64,000 nucleotides of DNA from Leptospira noumeaensis. GTDB lineage: Bacteria; Spirochaetota; Leptospiria; Leptospirales; Leptospiraceae. The notes below the pieces were generated by a model. That model saw nothing but the letters and a program-made list of their open reading frames with translations, did no database searches and was not told where the DNA came from. The stretch lies in NCBI RefSeq assembly GCF_004770765.1, contig NZ_RQFK01000028.1, forward strand, positions 1 through 64,000, read 5' to 3'. The first letter of the stretch is position 1. Every line of letters begins with the position of its first letter. A program made the position numbers and the translations under genes. Below are positions 19,726 to 29,327 of the stretch, piece by piece.

Positions 19726-21972
19726 TTATGCTTTCACCGGTAGTTTGGTCGTTTTGGAGCGAAAGTTTCCAACCGTGGTTCCGTATTGAATTTTGTCACC
19801 AAGGGCGATGTTTGTCAAGTCGATGGTGTCATTTTCAAACACTAGGATCACGGTAGATCCCATTTCAAAACGGCCAAGTTCCGACCCTTTATCAATCATA
19901 ATAGATACGTCTTTGTAATGGTGTTCCTTCGCAAAACGGATCCAATTGTTGGTCACAATTTTATTGTCATAAGTGACACGGATCTTTCCTACGTTGGAAG
20001 CCCCAACTTTGATCACGGCAATTTTACCGTATTCGGTTTGTAAGAAGGTGATGAGTCTTTCGTTTTTCGGGAAAAGCCCACGGATGTTTAGAACCGCCAA
20101 ATCGTTTACAGGGAAAAGTTTTCCCGGTTCATAATAATAACCCAAAATTTGGCCCGCAAACGGACTGTGGATACGATGGTAATCCTGAGGTGACAAATAA
20201 AACGTGATGTATTTTCCATTAGTGAAGTATGGGTAGTATTTCTCGGAACCTAACAGTTCTTTTACGGAATAATCAATTCCTTTGGCTTGGATGATCGTTG
20301 ATTGGTTGATATTTCCAAAACTAGTAATTTTAGAGTCTGTAGGAGAAACCACGGCATTGGCAGCTGAATCGATGATCCTTGCTTCGGCCCGAAGGGCACG
20401 AGTGAAAAACTGATTGAGTGATGCGTATTCTTTGATTTCGAGTTCTGCTTCACTTAAATTGATTTTATAAGCTTTGGCAAAAGCCTTTAAAATAGGGATC
20501 ATCATAAACCGTGGTAACTTAAACATAGAGAAGTAACCAAAAAGTTTAGAAATTAGATTTTTAGGAAGAAGTGTTAGAAACAAAAGATAAATATCTTTGA
20601 AAATTTCGTATCTTGCACCCGACTCCGTCAGGTATTTTTTGAGTTCAAAATTGGCAGATTTCCCAAGCAACATAAGGGAAACTAACAGAGGAATGCTTGT
20701 GATGACGGCCGCAATATAACCCCAATGCATTACAATGCTTAGAACATCGATTCCGTATTTTGTATAAAGGTAAGCAAACCCAAGTGTGGATCCAATAAAC
20801 AACATTCTAAAAAAATTGGCAAATTTTTCACCAAATACATAAAATGCGTTTTGTTCTCCACTATAGAACCAACCAGCTAAACTCAAAATTCCAAAACACA
20901 AAAAGGAAACAAAAAATAAAATGGCAGGTAAGGATTCCTTTTGTTCTAAAATTCGGTTGGGGAAAGCCAAAATGGTTTCTAAATTGACTGCTCCATAAGA
21001 ATACAAAACAAATCCAACAAGGGTTGCCATTACAAAACCCTCAAAAAAGGAAGCGAGCATACTCACTAACCCTTGTTTTGCGGCATAATCAGTACGAACC
21101 ACACCAGCAATCCCAGAGGATTTTCCAACTGCAGTTTCTGTAGACAGAAAGAAAGTACTTAAAGAAGCAGATAGTGCTCGTAAAACTCCAAAAGCACCGC
21201 CACCTTGCAGCGCTTTGATGGAAAATGCTTCTTTTGTCACATCAGATAAAAATCCAAAAAATGAAATCATCCCACCGGAAAACAAGGAAACATATCCAAA
21301 AATAAAAAGTATGATACCTATGGGCGCCAAAATGGAAGCCGCTCTACCAACTCGCCTAACTCCACCGATGACTATAAAAAGTAAAATGACGGAAATGGAG
21401 ATGGGGCCGGAAAGCCCTGAAAGATTTAATCCTTCTTTTGTGATATATGTCAGTCCAACAAATGGGAAAATACCACCAAACAAAAGCACGGTGACAAGAC
21501 TTGCTAAAGAAAAAGCTACAGCAAGCCACTTGGCACGTAATGCTTTTTCAATAAAATACATGGGACCGGAAAGGTAACGGCCACTGGGAAGTTGGTTTCT
21601 AAATTTAACAGCAAGTGTCGAGGAAACAAAGCGGATGGGCATCACAAACAAACTCATCACCCAGATCCAAAAGAGAACACCAATTCCACCATAGGCAATG
21701 GCAAGTGCGGTTCCAATGACAGAACCAAGTAGGAGAGACGAACCAATTCCTGCAAAGAAGGCTTGCGAATGTACGAGTTGGCCCTTGGAACCCTTGAAGT
21801 CCATATTCCCGGTAAGGATTTTGAGAGCCAAAAAGAGAAAACGAATTTGCGGAAATCCTAACCGAAAACTCAAATAAATAGAGGCGACCAGGATGAGATA
21901 GAAATAAGGGCTGAGAATGTCAGATCCTAAAATCAGATTAAACTTAGATCCGTTTTGAAAGAGTGTTTCCAT
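19726..21972 (-). CDS. Fusion of alanine/sodium symporter-like domain and phosphatidylserine decarboxylase
   Basis: One uninterrupted 748-codon frame encodes two families. Residues 1-450 form about ten membrane segments of the amino acid:cation symporter (AGCS) type, with [29 protein letters not shown] and [16 protein letters not shown] motifs, but the usual GTGNIAGVA cation site is replaced by [11 protein letters not shown]. Residues about 470-748 are phosphatidylserine decarboxylase: [36 protein letters not shown] and RFEMGSTV, where self-cleavage before Ser706 gives the pyruvoyl cofactor. The enzyme makes phosphatidylethanolamine at the inner membrane. I see no frameshift or internal ribosome site that would split the two parts. 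Confidence 0.88.
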   Translation of the reverse strand: METLFQNGSKFNLILGSDILSPYFYLILVASIYLSFRLGFPQIRFLFLALKILTGNMDFKGSKGQLVHSQAFFAGIGSSLLLGSVIGTALAIAYGGIGVLFWIWVMSLFVMPIRFVSSTLAVKFRNQLPSGRYLSGPMYFIEKALRAKWLAVAFSLASLVTVLLFGGIFPFVGLTYITKEGLNLSGLSGPISISVILLFIVIGGVRRVGRAASILAPIGIILFIFGYVSLFSGGMISFFGFLSDVTKEAFSIKALQGGGAFGVLRALSASLSTFFLSTETAVGKSSGIAGVVRTDYAAKQGLVSMLASFFEGFVMATLVGFVLYSYGAVNLETILAFPNRILEQKESLPAILFFVSFLCFGILSLAGWFYSGEQNAFYVFGEKFANFFRMLFIGSTLGFAYLYTKYGIDVLSIVMHWGYIAAVITSIPLLVSLMLLGKSANFELKKYLTESGARYEIFKDIYLLFLTLLPKNLISKLFGYFSMFKLPRFMMIPILKAFAKAYKINLSEAELEIKEYASLNQFFTRALRAEARIIDSAANAVVSPTDSKITSFGNINQSTIIQAKGIDYSVKELLGSEKYYPYFTNGKYITFYLSPQDYHRIHSPFAGQILGYYYEPGKLFPVNDLAVLNIRGLFPKNERLITFLQTEYGKIAVIKVGASNVGKIRVTYDNKIVTNNWIRFAKEHHYKDVSIMIDKGSELGRFEMGSTVILVFENDTIDLTNIALGDKIQYGTTVGNFRSKTTKLPVKA

Positions 21973-22007
21973 ATTGGTTCTTCCTCACGAAATTGGATGA
22001 AATTGTT

Positions 22008-22832
22008 ATGTCAAGATGTATTGTGATTCTTCCGTTTTTGGTTTTTATGATTTCTTCCGCTTACTCCCTCTCTTTAAGTGCGGAACCTTCGGGGATCGAG
22101 GTGGGAATGAGGTACGGAGCTGGGGAACGAGTGCCTGGTCGTTTTGATGGAGACCTAAAACAGTTTTCTTCCACCTTTAACCCTCTTATTTTTTCCAGTG
22201 TCAGTTTGAACGGTGGAAAATCCACAGACCTCTACGAAGGTTTTGTTCGGTTCCTTTTAGATTCACGTTCAAGGGTGGGTTTTGTCGTCGGTAGAAATGA
22301 CTGGCAGATGCTCCAATTAACAGAAGTTACAAGTGACCTTTATTATACAAAACTTCGTTCGGAAATTTATTCCTATCATGTCCTAGGGATGTATTATTTT
22401 AACATGCCCATCTTTCGCAATTGGGAATGGGAAAACGGACTAGGGGTGGGTTTTACTTCAGCGGATTGGAACCTTTGGGGTTACTCCATTGGAGAAGCCG
22501 CCCCCAACACGAGATACTACAACCAGAGGGGAAGGCTTAGAGGGAGTGGACTTGCCTACCGTGTAGAAACTGCCATCAATCGTAGGTTATACGAAGATAC
22601 TTTTTTTCAAATTGGACTTGGATACCACCACGTCGCCATTGATAAGTTTAGCGGGAACTACAACGGGGAGTTGTCTAGTTTTTATATACGAGCAGATGGA
22701 AAGGTCGGGGTGATCGATGACACGAGAATCATTGATGCCACTGTGAGCACTGCACAAACTTTTAGAAGGTTGGATATGAATTCGGGATCATGGGTTCTTT
22801 ATTTTTCAGTGTTCCAAAGGTTTTTAGATTGA
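22008..22832 (+). CDS. Outer-membrane beta-barrel-like protein
   Basis: The 274-residue product has a signal peptide (about 1-21, ending SSAYS) and then alternating strands rich in aromatic and glycine residues (VGMRYGAGERVPGRFDGD, VGRNDWQML, WENGLGVGFTSADWN) and ends in phenylalanine-rich strand WVLYFSVFQRFLD, a typical barrel closing strand. It is probably an outer-membrane protein of unknown cargo. The start at 22008 puts the signal peptide first; it is divergent from the decarboxylase fusion gene with only 35 bases between starts. Confidence 0.7.
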   Translation: MSRCIVILPFLVFMISSAYSLSLSAEPSGIEVGMRYGAGERVPGRFDGDLKQFSSTFNPLIFSSVSLNGGKSTDLYEGFVRFLLDSRSRVGFVVGRNDWQMLQLTEVTSDLYYTKLRSEIYSYHVLGMYYFNMPIFRNWEWENGLGVGFTSADWNLWGYSIGEAAPNTRYYNQRGRLRGSGLAYRVETAINRRLYEDTFFQIGLGYHHVAIDKFSGNYNGELSSFYIRADGKVGVIDDTRIIDATVSTAQTFRRLDMNSGSWVLYFSVFQRFLD

Positions 22833-22871
22833 CGATCCTTCCTGATAAGTATCATGCTTTAAGAAAATTAC

Positions 22872-23111
22872 ATGAAATCCTCTAAAATCATTACCATTGG
22901 CATCAAAGAACTGGCTCACCAAAAAGTCATCCTTGCCGCTTGGTATAACTTTCTAAAAGAAAACTTCGATGCAAAAAAAGTGACTGCGGAAGAATTTACC
23001 CAGTATCTACAAGCACATGTGATGTATGATTTGGACAAAGATCAAATTGAGTTGATGTTGTCTGGATCGGAACCTCTTTTAGAAGATTTCAAAAAGTCTA
23101 TTTTTGGATGA
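22872..23111 (+). CDS. Small conserved-looking protein, unknown
   Basis: The 79-residue soluble product (MKSSKIITIGIKELAHQK...) is helical with no signal or known motif. Its stop overlaps the start of the Spx/ArsC-like gene by four bases (GATGAAC), and the two together with the SRPBCC gene form a compact plus-strand operon. The tight overlap is the main evidence that it is real. Confidence 0.65.
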   Translation: MKSSKIITIGIKELAHQKVILAAWYNFLKENFDAKKVTAEEFTQYLQAHVMYDLDKDQIELMLSGSEPLLEDFKKSIFG

Positions 23112-23455
23112 ACCTCCAAATCTTCGGAACTAAAAAATGCAAAGACACTAAGAAGGCGCAGTTGTTCTTCCAGGAACGACGTGTGAATTTTCAGTTTATC
23201 AATCTCCAAGAAAAAGAAATGAGCAAAGGGGAACTCAGATCCATCTTAGGAAGTGTAAATTTGGATGATTTGATTGATACAGAATCTAAAGTTTACGAAG
23301 ACAAAAATCTAAAATACATGTTATACGATAAAGAAGAGGCCTTACTGACGAACCCCCTCCTCTTCAAAACACCAATCGTAAGAGATGGCAAACGCGCCAC
23401 CATTGGATTTGTCCCAGAAATTTGGAAACAGTGGATTTTAGAATCTAAAAAATAA
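23108..23455 (+). CDS. ArsC/Spx-family thioredoxin-fold protein
   Basis: The 115-residue protein begins with a thioredoxin-like strand followed by FGTKKCKDTKKAQLFF, the single-cysteine active site of the ArsC/Spx family, then the helix EKEMSKGELRSIL and the cis-proline segment LFKTPIVRDGKRATIGF. True arsenate reductases keep three arginines after the cysteine; only part of that pattern is visible, so a Spx-like or glutathione/thiol reductase role is as likely. It overlaps its upstream partner and directly abuts the next gene (TAAATG). Confidence 0.8.
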   Translation: MNLQIFGTKKCKDTKKAQLFFQERRVNFQFINLQEKEMSKGELRSILGSVNLDDLIDTESKVYEDKNLKYMLYDKEEALLTNPLLFKTPIVRDGKRATIGFVPEIWKQWILESKK

Positions 23456-23875
23456 ATGCTCGAAACAATCGTTGAAACCGTAATTCACAAACCTGTGAAG
23501 GATGTATTCTTATATGTCCGCAATATGGAAAACCAAAGTTTATACAATTCGAGTATTGTTTCTTCGAAAGTTATCAACGAAGAACGAACAGAATATCAAG
23601 TCAAAATAGATTTAGGGATTCTCAATTTAACAGAAACATATACAATTCAAGAAATCATAGAAAACAAACTGATTGTTGCTAGTTGTAAATCGAATGCGAT
23701 GACATTTACCGATAGTTACGAATTTTCTGATTCTAATGGTAGCTGCCTATTGACTGTCAAAGACAAAATGGAACTTCAAGGACTTTTTAAACTGAGTGAA
23801 GGTCTTGTAAAAATGAATCTAAAAACTCAGATGTATCAAAACTTATCTTCTTTAAAAAAAATCCTAGAATCTTAA
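23456..23875 (+). CDS. SRPBCC-fold (polyketide cyclase-like) protein
   Basis: The 139-residue product shows the START/SRPBCC pattern: an opening strand ETIVETVIHKPVKDVFLYV, central antiparallel strands, and a long C-terminal helix (LSEGLVKMNLKTQMYQNLSSL). Such proteins bind lipids or other hydrophobic ligands in an internal cavity. No catalytic residues can be assigned. It begins at the base following the preceding stop and ends three bases before the convergent lpxD gene. Confidence 0.75.
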   Translation: MLETIVETVIHKPVKDVFLYVRNMENQSLYNSSIVSSKVINEERTEYQVKIDLGILNLTETYTIQEIIENKLIVASCKSNAMTFTDSYEFSDSNGSCLLTVKDKMELQGLFKLSEGLVKMNLKTQMYQNLSSLKKILES

Positions 23876-23878
23876 ACG

Positions 23879-24898
23879 TTAACTCCCTTCTTTTTTCTGT
23901 TTCGAGAAAGTCTTCACTACATCTGGCAAAAACGGGAGAGAACTATTGATCCGATGCATTTCCAATGCAGGCCTTGCGGGAATTCCAAAATATACTGTTT
24001 TTTCTTTGGAATCTTCTGCTAGTCCGGAAAGTCCCAAAAGGATGGATCCCTTTTTCATCGTTAGGTGCTCTGCAACTGCTGATTGGCCAGCCAAAAAACA
24101 TCCATCTTCAATGGTTACTGATCCTGCAAGAACAGTTGCTCCCGCTATGTATACATAATTTCCCACACGACAGTTATGGCCCACATGTACATGGTCATCA
24201 AATTTTGTAAAATTTCCAATGGTTGTAGATTCCAGAGCCGCTCTATCTACCGTACAATGTGCACCCATTTCTACATCGTCACCAATCAGAACATTTCCAA
24301 TTTGGGGTACTTTATAACGTACACCCCCGTAATCATAAAAACCAAAACCATCGGCTCCAATCACTGTATTAGAATGGATCAAATTTCTTTTTCCTAACTT
24401 ACAATTGTAATAAACCACCACCCCTGATTTGATAACTGTTTCTTCACCGACCTCCACGTTTGGTTCCAAAACTACATTAGGATGAATGACGGCCCGATCA
24501 CCGATAACTACATTTTCTTGAATGACAGCAAAATCCATAATGGTAACATCATTGCCAAGTTTGGCGGTAGGATGAACACTTGCTTTCGAAGAAATAGAAA
24601 CGTCTTGTTTAGGTTTTTTTTCAAATAAAGAAATGACTTGAATGAATTTTACCTTGGAACCTTCTTCGGGAACAATAATGGCATTGGGAAAATGAGAAGC
24701 TAAAGAATCAATGGTAAGAGCAATTTTGACATCAGCTGATTTTTTGTGTTTGGCCAAATACTTTTTAGAAGCCACATAATAAATGCTATTGGGGTCTACT
24801 GGTGTGTGGTGTTCCAAATCTTTGATACCACTAATTTCCAAATCACCAGAACCGGTGAAACTCGCACCTAATTGTTCAGCCAAATCTTTCAGTTTCAT
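23879..24898 (-). CDS. lpxD: UDP-3-O-acylglucosamine N-acyltransferase LpxD
   Basis: The 339-residue enzyme adds the second acyl chain in lipid A synthesis, using acyl-ACP. The N-terminal uridine-binding domain (1-100) is followed by a left-handed beta-helix of hexapeptide repeats (102-300). GADGFGFYDYGG lies at 181-192 and the catalytic histidine is His241 in HVHVGHNC. The C-terminal helix completes the homotrimer. Presence of lpxD shows that the organism makes a lipid A-based outer membrane, as Leptospira does and Borrelia and Treponema do not. Single gene, divergent from the OmpA-like protein. Confidence 0.95.
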   Translation of the reverse strand: MKLKDLAEQLGASFTGSGDLEISGIKDLEHHTPVDPNSIYYVASKKYLAKHKKSADVKIALTIDSLASHFPNAIIVPEEGSKVKFIQVISLFEKKPKQDVSISSKASVHPTAKLGNDVTIMDFAVIQENVVIGDRAVIHPNVVLEPNVEVGEETVIKSGVVVYYNCKLGKRNLIHSNTVIGADGFGFYDYGGVRYKVPQIGNVLIGDDVEMGAHCTVDRAALESTTIGNFTKFDDHVHVGHNCRVGNYVYIAGATVLAGSVTIEDGCFLAGQSAVAEHLTMKKGSILLGLSGLAEDSKEKTVYFGIPARPALEMHRINSSLPFLPDVVKTFSKQKKEGS

Positions 24899-24999
24899 TG
24901 ATATACCTTAGACTTGAAAACTACTTGGAAGGGACATATTTCAATCACAAATTTAAAATCTATCGTATTGGAATTTTCCAAACATCCGATGATCATTAT

Positions 25000-25476
25000 A
25001 TGTACTACCAAAAACTACAAAAGAGCCTTCGTTTGCTTTTGTTAACTTACACTGTTCAATATTTTTTGTTCGCAAATGGGTTGGTAGCACAGGAAGGTGT
25101 GGTTTTCGAAAATCCATATAAAAAAACGGAAAATCCGTCCGAACAAAAAACGTTCACTATTTACTTTGCAAAAAATTCTTCCAAAATATCGAAAGCGGAT
25201 TTGGCCCGTTTACAAACTACTGCCGATTTTTTAAACCAAAATAGAAATTATGAAGTTGATATTCATGCCCATGCCAATGAAGGAAAAAACGCAGCATCGG
25301 ATGTAACTGTTAGTGAAAAAAGATCATTAGAAGTGGAACGTTTTTTTCTAATTCATTTTGTGGAACCAAACCAAATTAGAAGGTTGTTTTTTGGAAACGC
25401 CAAATCTCCAAACAAAACCAAAGAACACCAAGCACTCAATAGGCGAGTGGAAATCAGCTTAAAACAAATTCAATAA
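25000..25476 (+). CDS. OmpA-family protein
   Basis: I place the start at the ATG at 25000, giving a 158-residue product with a signal peptide ending near LFANGLVAQ; the longer frame from 24898 would add 34 residues overlapping the lpxD start. The C-terminal domain shows the OmpA/MotB peptidoglycan-binding pattern: FTIYFAKNSSKISKADL, DIHAHANEG, SEKRSLEVERFFL and final LNRRVEISL. It probably tethers the outer membrane to the wall. Its stop codon overlaps the convergent transferase gene by seven bases. Confidence 0.8.
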   Translation: MYYQKLQKSLRLLLLTYTVQYFLFANGLVAQEGVVFENPYKKTENPSEQKTFTIYFAKNSSKISKADLARLQTTADFLNQNRNYEVDIHAHANEGKNAASDVTVSEKRSLEVERFFLIHFVEPNQIRRLFFGNAKSPNKTKEHQALNRRVEISLKQIQ

Positions 25477-26069
25477 GTAGTCCCTTTCCAATACTTTAAA
25501 TCATCGATATCGTCGATATCAATAAGTTCATCAATTAAGGAAAAAGTTTTGTTTTCTTTTCTTATAGATTCGATGGTCAATGAAAGAACATCTTTTGTAC
25601 TCCACGGAATGGAGTGAAATAAAAAAGGAGAAACTTCTTTCATTCCAAGTAAATAGTAACCTCCGTCTCGAGCAGGTCCGATCACAAAATCAGAGTCATC
25701 TAGTTTTCTGTAAGCATCAAACAAAATATTTTCTGTTAAAAAAGGACAGTCTGTTCCAATAATAAGGATTTTATTTGTCCCCCTTTGGAATTCTTTTTGG
25801 AAAGCCATTTTCATTTTAAAACCTAGGTCGCCAATTTCCTGAACTTCATAATCAAATCCAATTCCAAATTCATACGGTGGATTTTCTTTGGTATGATCCC
25901 AATACACGATTTTTTTAACATTAAGTTTGGATGTGACGGAAGTAGTGATATTTAGTAACTCAGAATATATGTCTAAGGTTTTTTCCTCTCCAATACTAAC
26001 AGCAAGGCGAGTTTTTACCTTTCCCAGTTCAGGATGTTTGGCGAAGATAATTAACTTGTTTGAATCCAT
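25470..26069 (-). CDS. TIGR04282-type nucleotide-sugar transferase-like protein
   Basis: The 199-residue protein belongs to the DUF2064/TIGR04282 GT-A group: FAKHPELGKVKTRLA at the N-terminus, the acidic nucleotide site GTDCPFL near 106-112 and FVIGPARDGGYYLLGM. TIGR04282 was named for co-occurrence with radical SAM/selenodomain proteins, none of which are in this window. It is the last gene of a minus-strand set; its first 41 bases overlap the end of the membrane protein gene upstream, indicating coupling. Confidence 0.82.
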   Translation of the reverse strand: MDSNKLIIFAKHPELGKVKTRLAVSIGEEKTLDIYSELLNITTSVTSKLNVKKIVYWDHTKENPPYEFGIGFDYEVQEIGDLGFKMKMAFQKEFQRGTNKILIIGTDCPFLTENILFDAYRKLDDSDFVIGPARDGGYYLLGMKEVSPFLFHSIPWSTKDVLSLTIESIRKENKTFSLIDELIDIDDIDDLKYWKGTTY

Positions 26070-27312
26070 AAGAACCTAAAACTAAAATTGAAACCAACCA
26101 ATGGATGTATACAAAATCACTATTCACATACAATCCATAAGATAAAAACGCAACAAAAGTCACAACCGCAACCAAACTTTTATTTTTTTGAATACTCAAA
26201 GCAAAAAACACCCAAGGAATCCAATACCAAGGATGGATCACGGGAGAAAACAAAAGGAACAAAGAATAAATCATTAAAAATCGGACAGGTAATTGAAAGT
26301 TTCGAAACAGATTCTTTTGATAACAAAAAAAATAAACGAAACTCAAAGTGAGAAAAGAAAGGATTCCTGAAAGATATTCACCTTGGAAAGGAATTAATAT
26401 AGAATAGAAAATGGGTTCTACGAGTCCAGCAAATCGAAACGAATGGAAGAATAATCCTAACCCTGCAGTTCCTTGCATAACCAAATTAGAAAAAACTGTG
26501 AATTTCCAAACAACCAATGAACCAATTATAACGAACAAAAGACTAATCAATGTTTTTCGGCTTCCGCGTATCCCCAAAATAAAAAGGAAAGCATTAAACT
26601 TTATTTGAGTTAAAAAAAAGAAAGAAACAATGATTTTAAAAGTAGATTTAGACAAAAACAACAAAAGACAAACTGTAACCAAAAGAATTTCCGGATGCAT
26701 TTGAGAGATTCCTTCCATGATGACAATAGGATTTCCAAAATATAACCAGAGCGAATCTTTCGAAAGTGCAGGGTATAATTTTCGAATGAGAAACAGATTC
26801 AAAATATCAAATAGGATGATTAAAATTTGGACTGCTAAGAAACTATTCTGAATGAAGGATCCAATGATGGTACCTAAAGCAAAAAAGCACTGAAGTAACA
26901 ACGGATAAACAGAATAATAATTAGGACTATTCATTTTTAATAAAAGAAAATCCAAACCAAACGAATTTGTTTGTGCATATTCAGTTAGTTCTTGAGGTGT
27001 GTATAAATAAGGAGAAATCCCCTCTAAAAGTATTTTTGCATCAAAAAGATAACGATATATATCATCACTCCATACAGGTGTAACCCCAACCACCACCAGT
27101 CGTAAAAAAATCACATACAATACGAAAAAATGAAACTTATTCCCAAAAATAAATAGACCATCGATCAAAAAGTAAAAATAAATCGGTAGTATAAAAGAAA
27201 TTAAAAGGACGATATATAAGTCGTTTCTGTTTCCAAAATGAACGAAACCGAAAAGCAAAATTGGATAAAGTATAAAAAGTATAATTTTTGTTAGTTTATC
27301 TGTTATGAACAC
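26029..27312 (-). CDS. Polytopic membrane protein, GT-C/GT87-like glycosyltransferase
   Basis: The protein (about 427 residues from a GTG at 27312) has ten or more membrane segments. The first loop holds VTPVWSDDIYRYLFDAK with paired aspartates, followed by GISPYLYTP, the position and character of the catalytic acidic loop in GT-C mannosyltransferases that use polyprenyl-phosphate sugars. A later HPWYWIPW block also fits. The true start is uncertain: no ATG lies near, and GTG 27312 overlaps the upstream GT2 gene by 17 bases. It has a clear paralogue at 30878 (PPVWEDDWARYLWEG, GESPYEIAP). It presumably uses the lipid-sugar made by the GT2 partner. Confidence 0.75.
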   Translation of the reverse strand: MFITDKLTKIILFILYPILLFGFVHFGNRNDLYIVLLISFILPIYFYFLIDGLFIFGNKFHFFVLYVIFLRLVVVGVTPVWSDDIYRYLFDAKILLEGISPYLYTPQELTEYAQTNSFGLDFLLLKMNSPNYYSVYPLLLQCFFALGTIIGSFIQNSFLAVQILIILFDILNLFLIRKLYPALSKDSLWLYFGNPIVIMEGISQMHPEILLVTVCLLLFLSKSTFKIIVSFFFLTQIKFNAFLFILGIRGSRKTLISLLFVIIGSLVVWKFTVFSNLVMQGTAGLGLFFHSFRFAGLVEPIFYSILIPFQGEYLSGILSFLTLSFVYFFCYQKNLFRNFQLPVRFLMIYSLFLLFSPVIHPWYWIPWVFFALSIQKNKSLVAVVTFVAFLSYGLYVNSDFVYIHWLVSILVLGSYGFKQVNYLRQTS

Positions 27313-28015
27313 TAAAGAGTAACAACCGAAAAAAAGTGTATAAAATTTTGATTCCCACGCGAATCGACATGGAAATGGTTCCCGATATTTTGGAAACACC
27401 TGCAAACCGCTTGCGGTAGTTCACAGAAATTTCAATTATATCCATTTTCATTTGAAGTGCTTTCACATGCATTTCAATATTCCAACCCCAAGTGGGATCT
27501 TCCATCTGCAAACGAACAAGGGAAGAATATCGCAAAATACGAAGTGGCCCCATATCCGTAAATTTTCGACGAAAAAAAACAAAAATCAAAAAACAGGTAA
27601 GTGCATTTCCAAAAATTTGAATGGGGGACAGAGCTCCTTTTTCGACAACACCAATGGTCCTAGAACCAATCACCAAATCGGCCTTGTTTGTTTCAATTTT
27701 TTGGATTAGTTTCTTTATATCCATCGGGTCATCAGATCCATCGGCATCACAGAAAAGAATATATTCCGGCTCTGGTTTTTTATTTTTGATCCAGTTGAGC
27801 GCAACGAGACAAGCATTTCCATAACCAATTTCGGGACAGTCCAAAGTAAAAATCCCCATTTTCCGAAGAATAACAGGTGTTTGATCCTTTGATGCATTAT
27901 TCACTACAATAAAACTAGATTTTGGCAAACCAGAATTTTTGATTAAACCTGTTAACGCACGTTCAATGCCTTCTTCTTCGTCCCGAGCAGGAATGATACA
28001 AAGGATATTACTCAC
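27296..28015 (-). CDS. Family 2 glycosyltransferase, polyprenyl-phosphate sugar synthase type
   Basis: The 239-residue enzyme shows the GT-A core of dolichol-phosphate-mannose synthase-like GT2: CIIPARDEEEGIERAL, VVNNASKDQTP, the metal-binding FCDADGSDDP and GSRTIG, with a hydrophobic segment (about 125-150). It probably transfers a sugar from a nucleotide donor to a polyprenyl phosphate on the cytoplasmic face. GTG start; it overlaps the cytochrome gene upstream by eight bases and the membrane transferase gene downstream. Confidence 0.85.
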   Translation of the reverse strand: MSNILCIIPARDEEEGIERALTGLIKNSGLPKSSFIVVNNASKDQTPVILRKMGIFTLDCPEIGYGNACLVALNWIKNKKPEPEYILFCDADGSDDPMDIKKLIQKIETNKADLVIGSRTIGVVEKGALSPIQIFGNALTCFLIFVFFRRKFTDMGPLRILRYSSLVRLQMEDPTWGWNIEMHVKALQMKMDIIEISVNYRKRFAGVSKISGTISMSIRVGIKILYTFFRLLLFSVHNR

Positions 28016-29324
28016 CTTTTTTTTCTACATTCCGCTTGAATAATTCTTCTAAAGGCGTGTCTTTTCTAGACTTTGTTTTTACTTGGTATAGAGACTCAAT
28101 GACGAGAGAACTATGAGGGTATAATTCTTTTATCTTTTCTACTTTTTCTTTATATGGAGAAGTAAGATAACCTGACGACTGACTCATATAATCCGAAGTA
28201 ACATTCTTCAAACGAACATGTGTTGCTTGGAAAAGATAAGAAACCACTGGAAGTTCGGTTTGTTTCAATGCCCAAACATAGACCTTCCCCGATGGAATTC
28301 GTGTATCATTTACTTTTTTTGCTTGAGGTGACCAAGTCCATTCCTGACCAATCGTTGATTCCGATTGAAAAATCGAATTTCCGTTTTTGTCCAAACCAAC
28401 GATAGACAATCTGTAAAACCGCTCTGGGTCACCCGTTGTCACATGGTGGTCAGCGTTAGTATTTTTAATATGCACTTCGATGGTATTGTTATCTACTTTC
28501 CAACGAGAAAGAACAATGCCAGGTTTATAACCCAAACGAATTTGATCAGGATACAAATCGAATCTTTTCGGAACACCACCGCCAATAAACCCATGTTTGT
28601 GGGATGTTCGAATCTGTTTGTTTAGCGAAGCTTTGACAAAAGAACGACGAACTTCCGGTTGGTGGCAAGAAGAACAAGTTTGCTTGGAATGTGTGGCTTG
28701 TAACTCTGTCCCGGTTTGGAAAGAACAAACGAGTGATTCATTTAAAGTATAAGTTTCATTATGACAATCATAACAACGTTTTAATAATTGGTTACGATCA
28801 ATTTTAATAGGGTGAGGAGGAGAAGTCCCACCGGTTCCACCTATCACATAACTTTCTTTTGTCTGCGAATCCACTCGTACATGGCAGGTGGCGCAGGTAA
28901 CCCCTTCCTCCTTCATATCCGGATTAAAATTAGGATTTGGAATTTCTATAGGACGAAAATAATCTCCATTCCGTAGACCAGTGATGATGGTTTCTCTTTG
29001 GTTTTGAACGGGGATATGACAGTTCAAACAAATCCATTTAGGAGAACTCGGTTTTGCAAGTTCTGATTGGAATTGGATATCAGTAAGGGCATTAGCATGG
29101 GTAGAACGTTGCCATTCCTCATAAATTTCCGTATGGCAGTTCCCACAATTTTTGGCCGTAGGAGCCCCGACTCCTTTTAAATCAGGAAGATTTTCAATTG
29201 GTTTGGCCCAAATTTTACCAGGAAACACTTGTTCGATGGGAACCTCTCTTTGGTTCAGATAAAGAAATCCTCCAATCCCGAAAACGATTAATACCAAAAG
29301 GAGGATAAGTAAATTTCGTTTCAA
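28008..29324 (-). CDS. Membrane-anchored pentahaem c-type cytochrome
   Basis: The 438-residue protein has one N-terminal membrane anchor (about 4-23). Five CxxCH haem-attachment motifs follow: C60-H64, C99-H103, C144-H148, C184-H188 and C217-H221. The arrangement resembles the cytochrome c554-like multihaem family. The C-terminal 200 residues are a beta-rich, haem-free domain. It should carry electrons in the periplasm. Translation begins with TTG three bases after the rhodanese stop, so the two are coupled. A second pentahaem protein with similar spacing lies at 37250. Confidence 0.88.
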   Translation of the reverse strand: MKRNLLILLLVLIVFGIGGFLYLNQREVPIEQVFPGKIWAKPIENLPDLKGVGAPTAKNCGNCHTEIYEEWQRSTHANALTDIQFQSELAKPSSPKWICLNCHIPVQNQRETIITGLRNGDYFRPIEIPNPNFNPDMKEEGVTCATCHVRVDSQTKESYVIGGTGGTSPPHPIKIDRNQLLKRCYDCHNETYTLNESLVCSFQTGTELQATHSKQTCSSCHQPEVRRSFVKASLNKQIRTSHKHGFIGGGVPKRFDLYPDQIRLGYKPGIVLSRWKVDNNTIEVHIKNTNADHHVTTGDPERFYRLSIVGLDKNGNSIFQSESTIGQEWTWSPQAKKVNDTRIPSGKVYVWALKQTELPVVSYLFQATHVRLKNVTSDYMSQSSGYLTSPYKEKVEKIKELYPHSSLVIESLYQVKTKSRKDTPLEELFKRNVEKKGE

Positions 29325-29327
29325 TTT

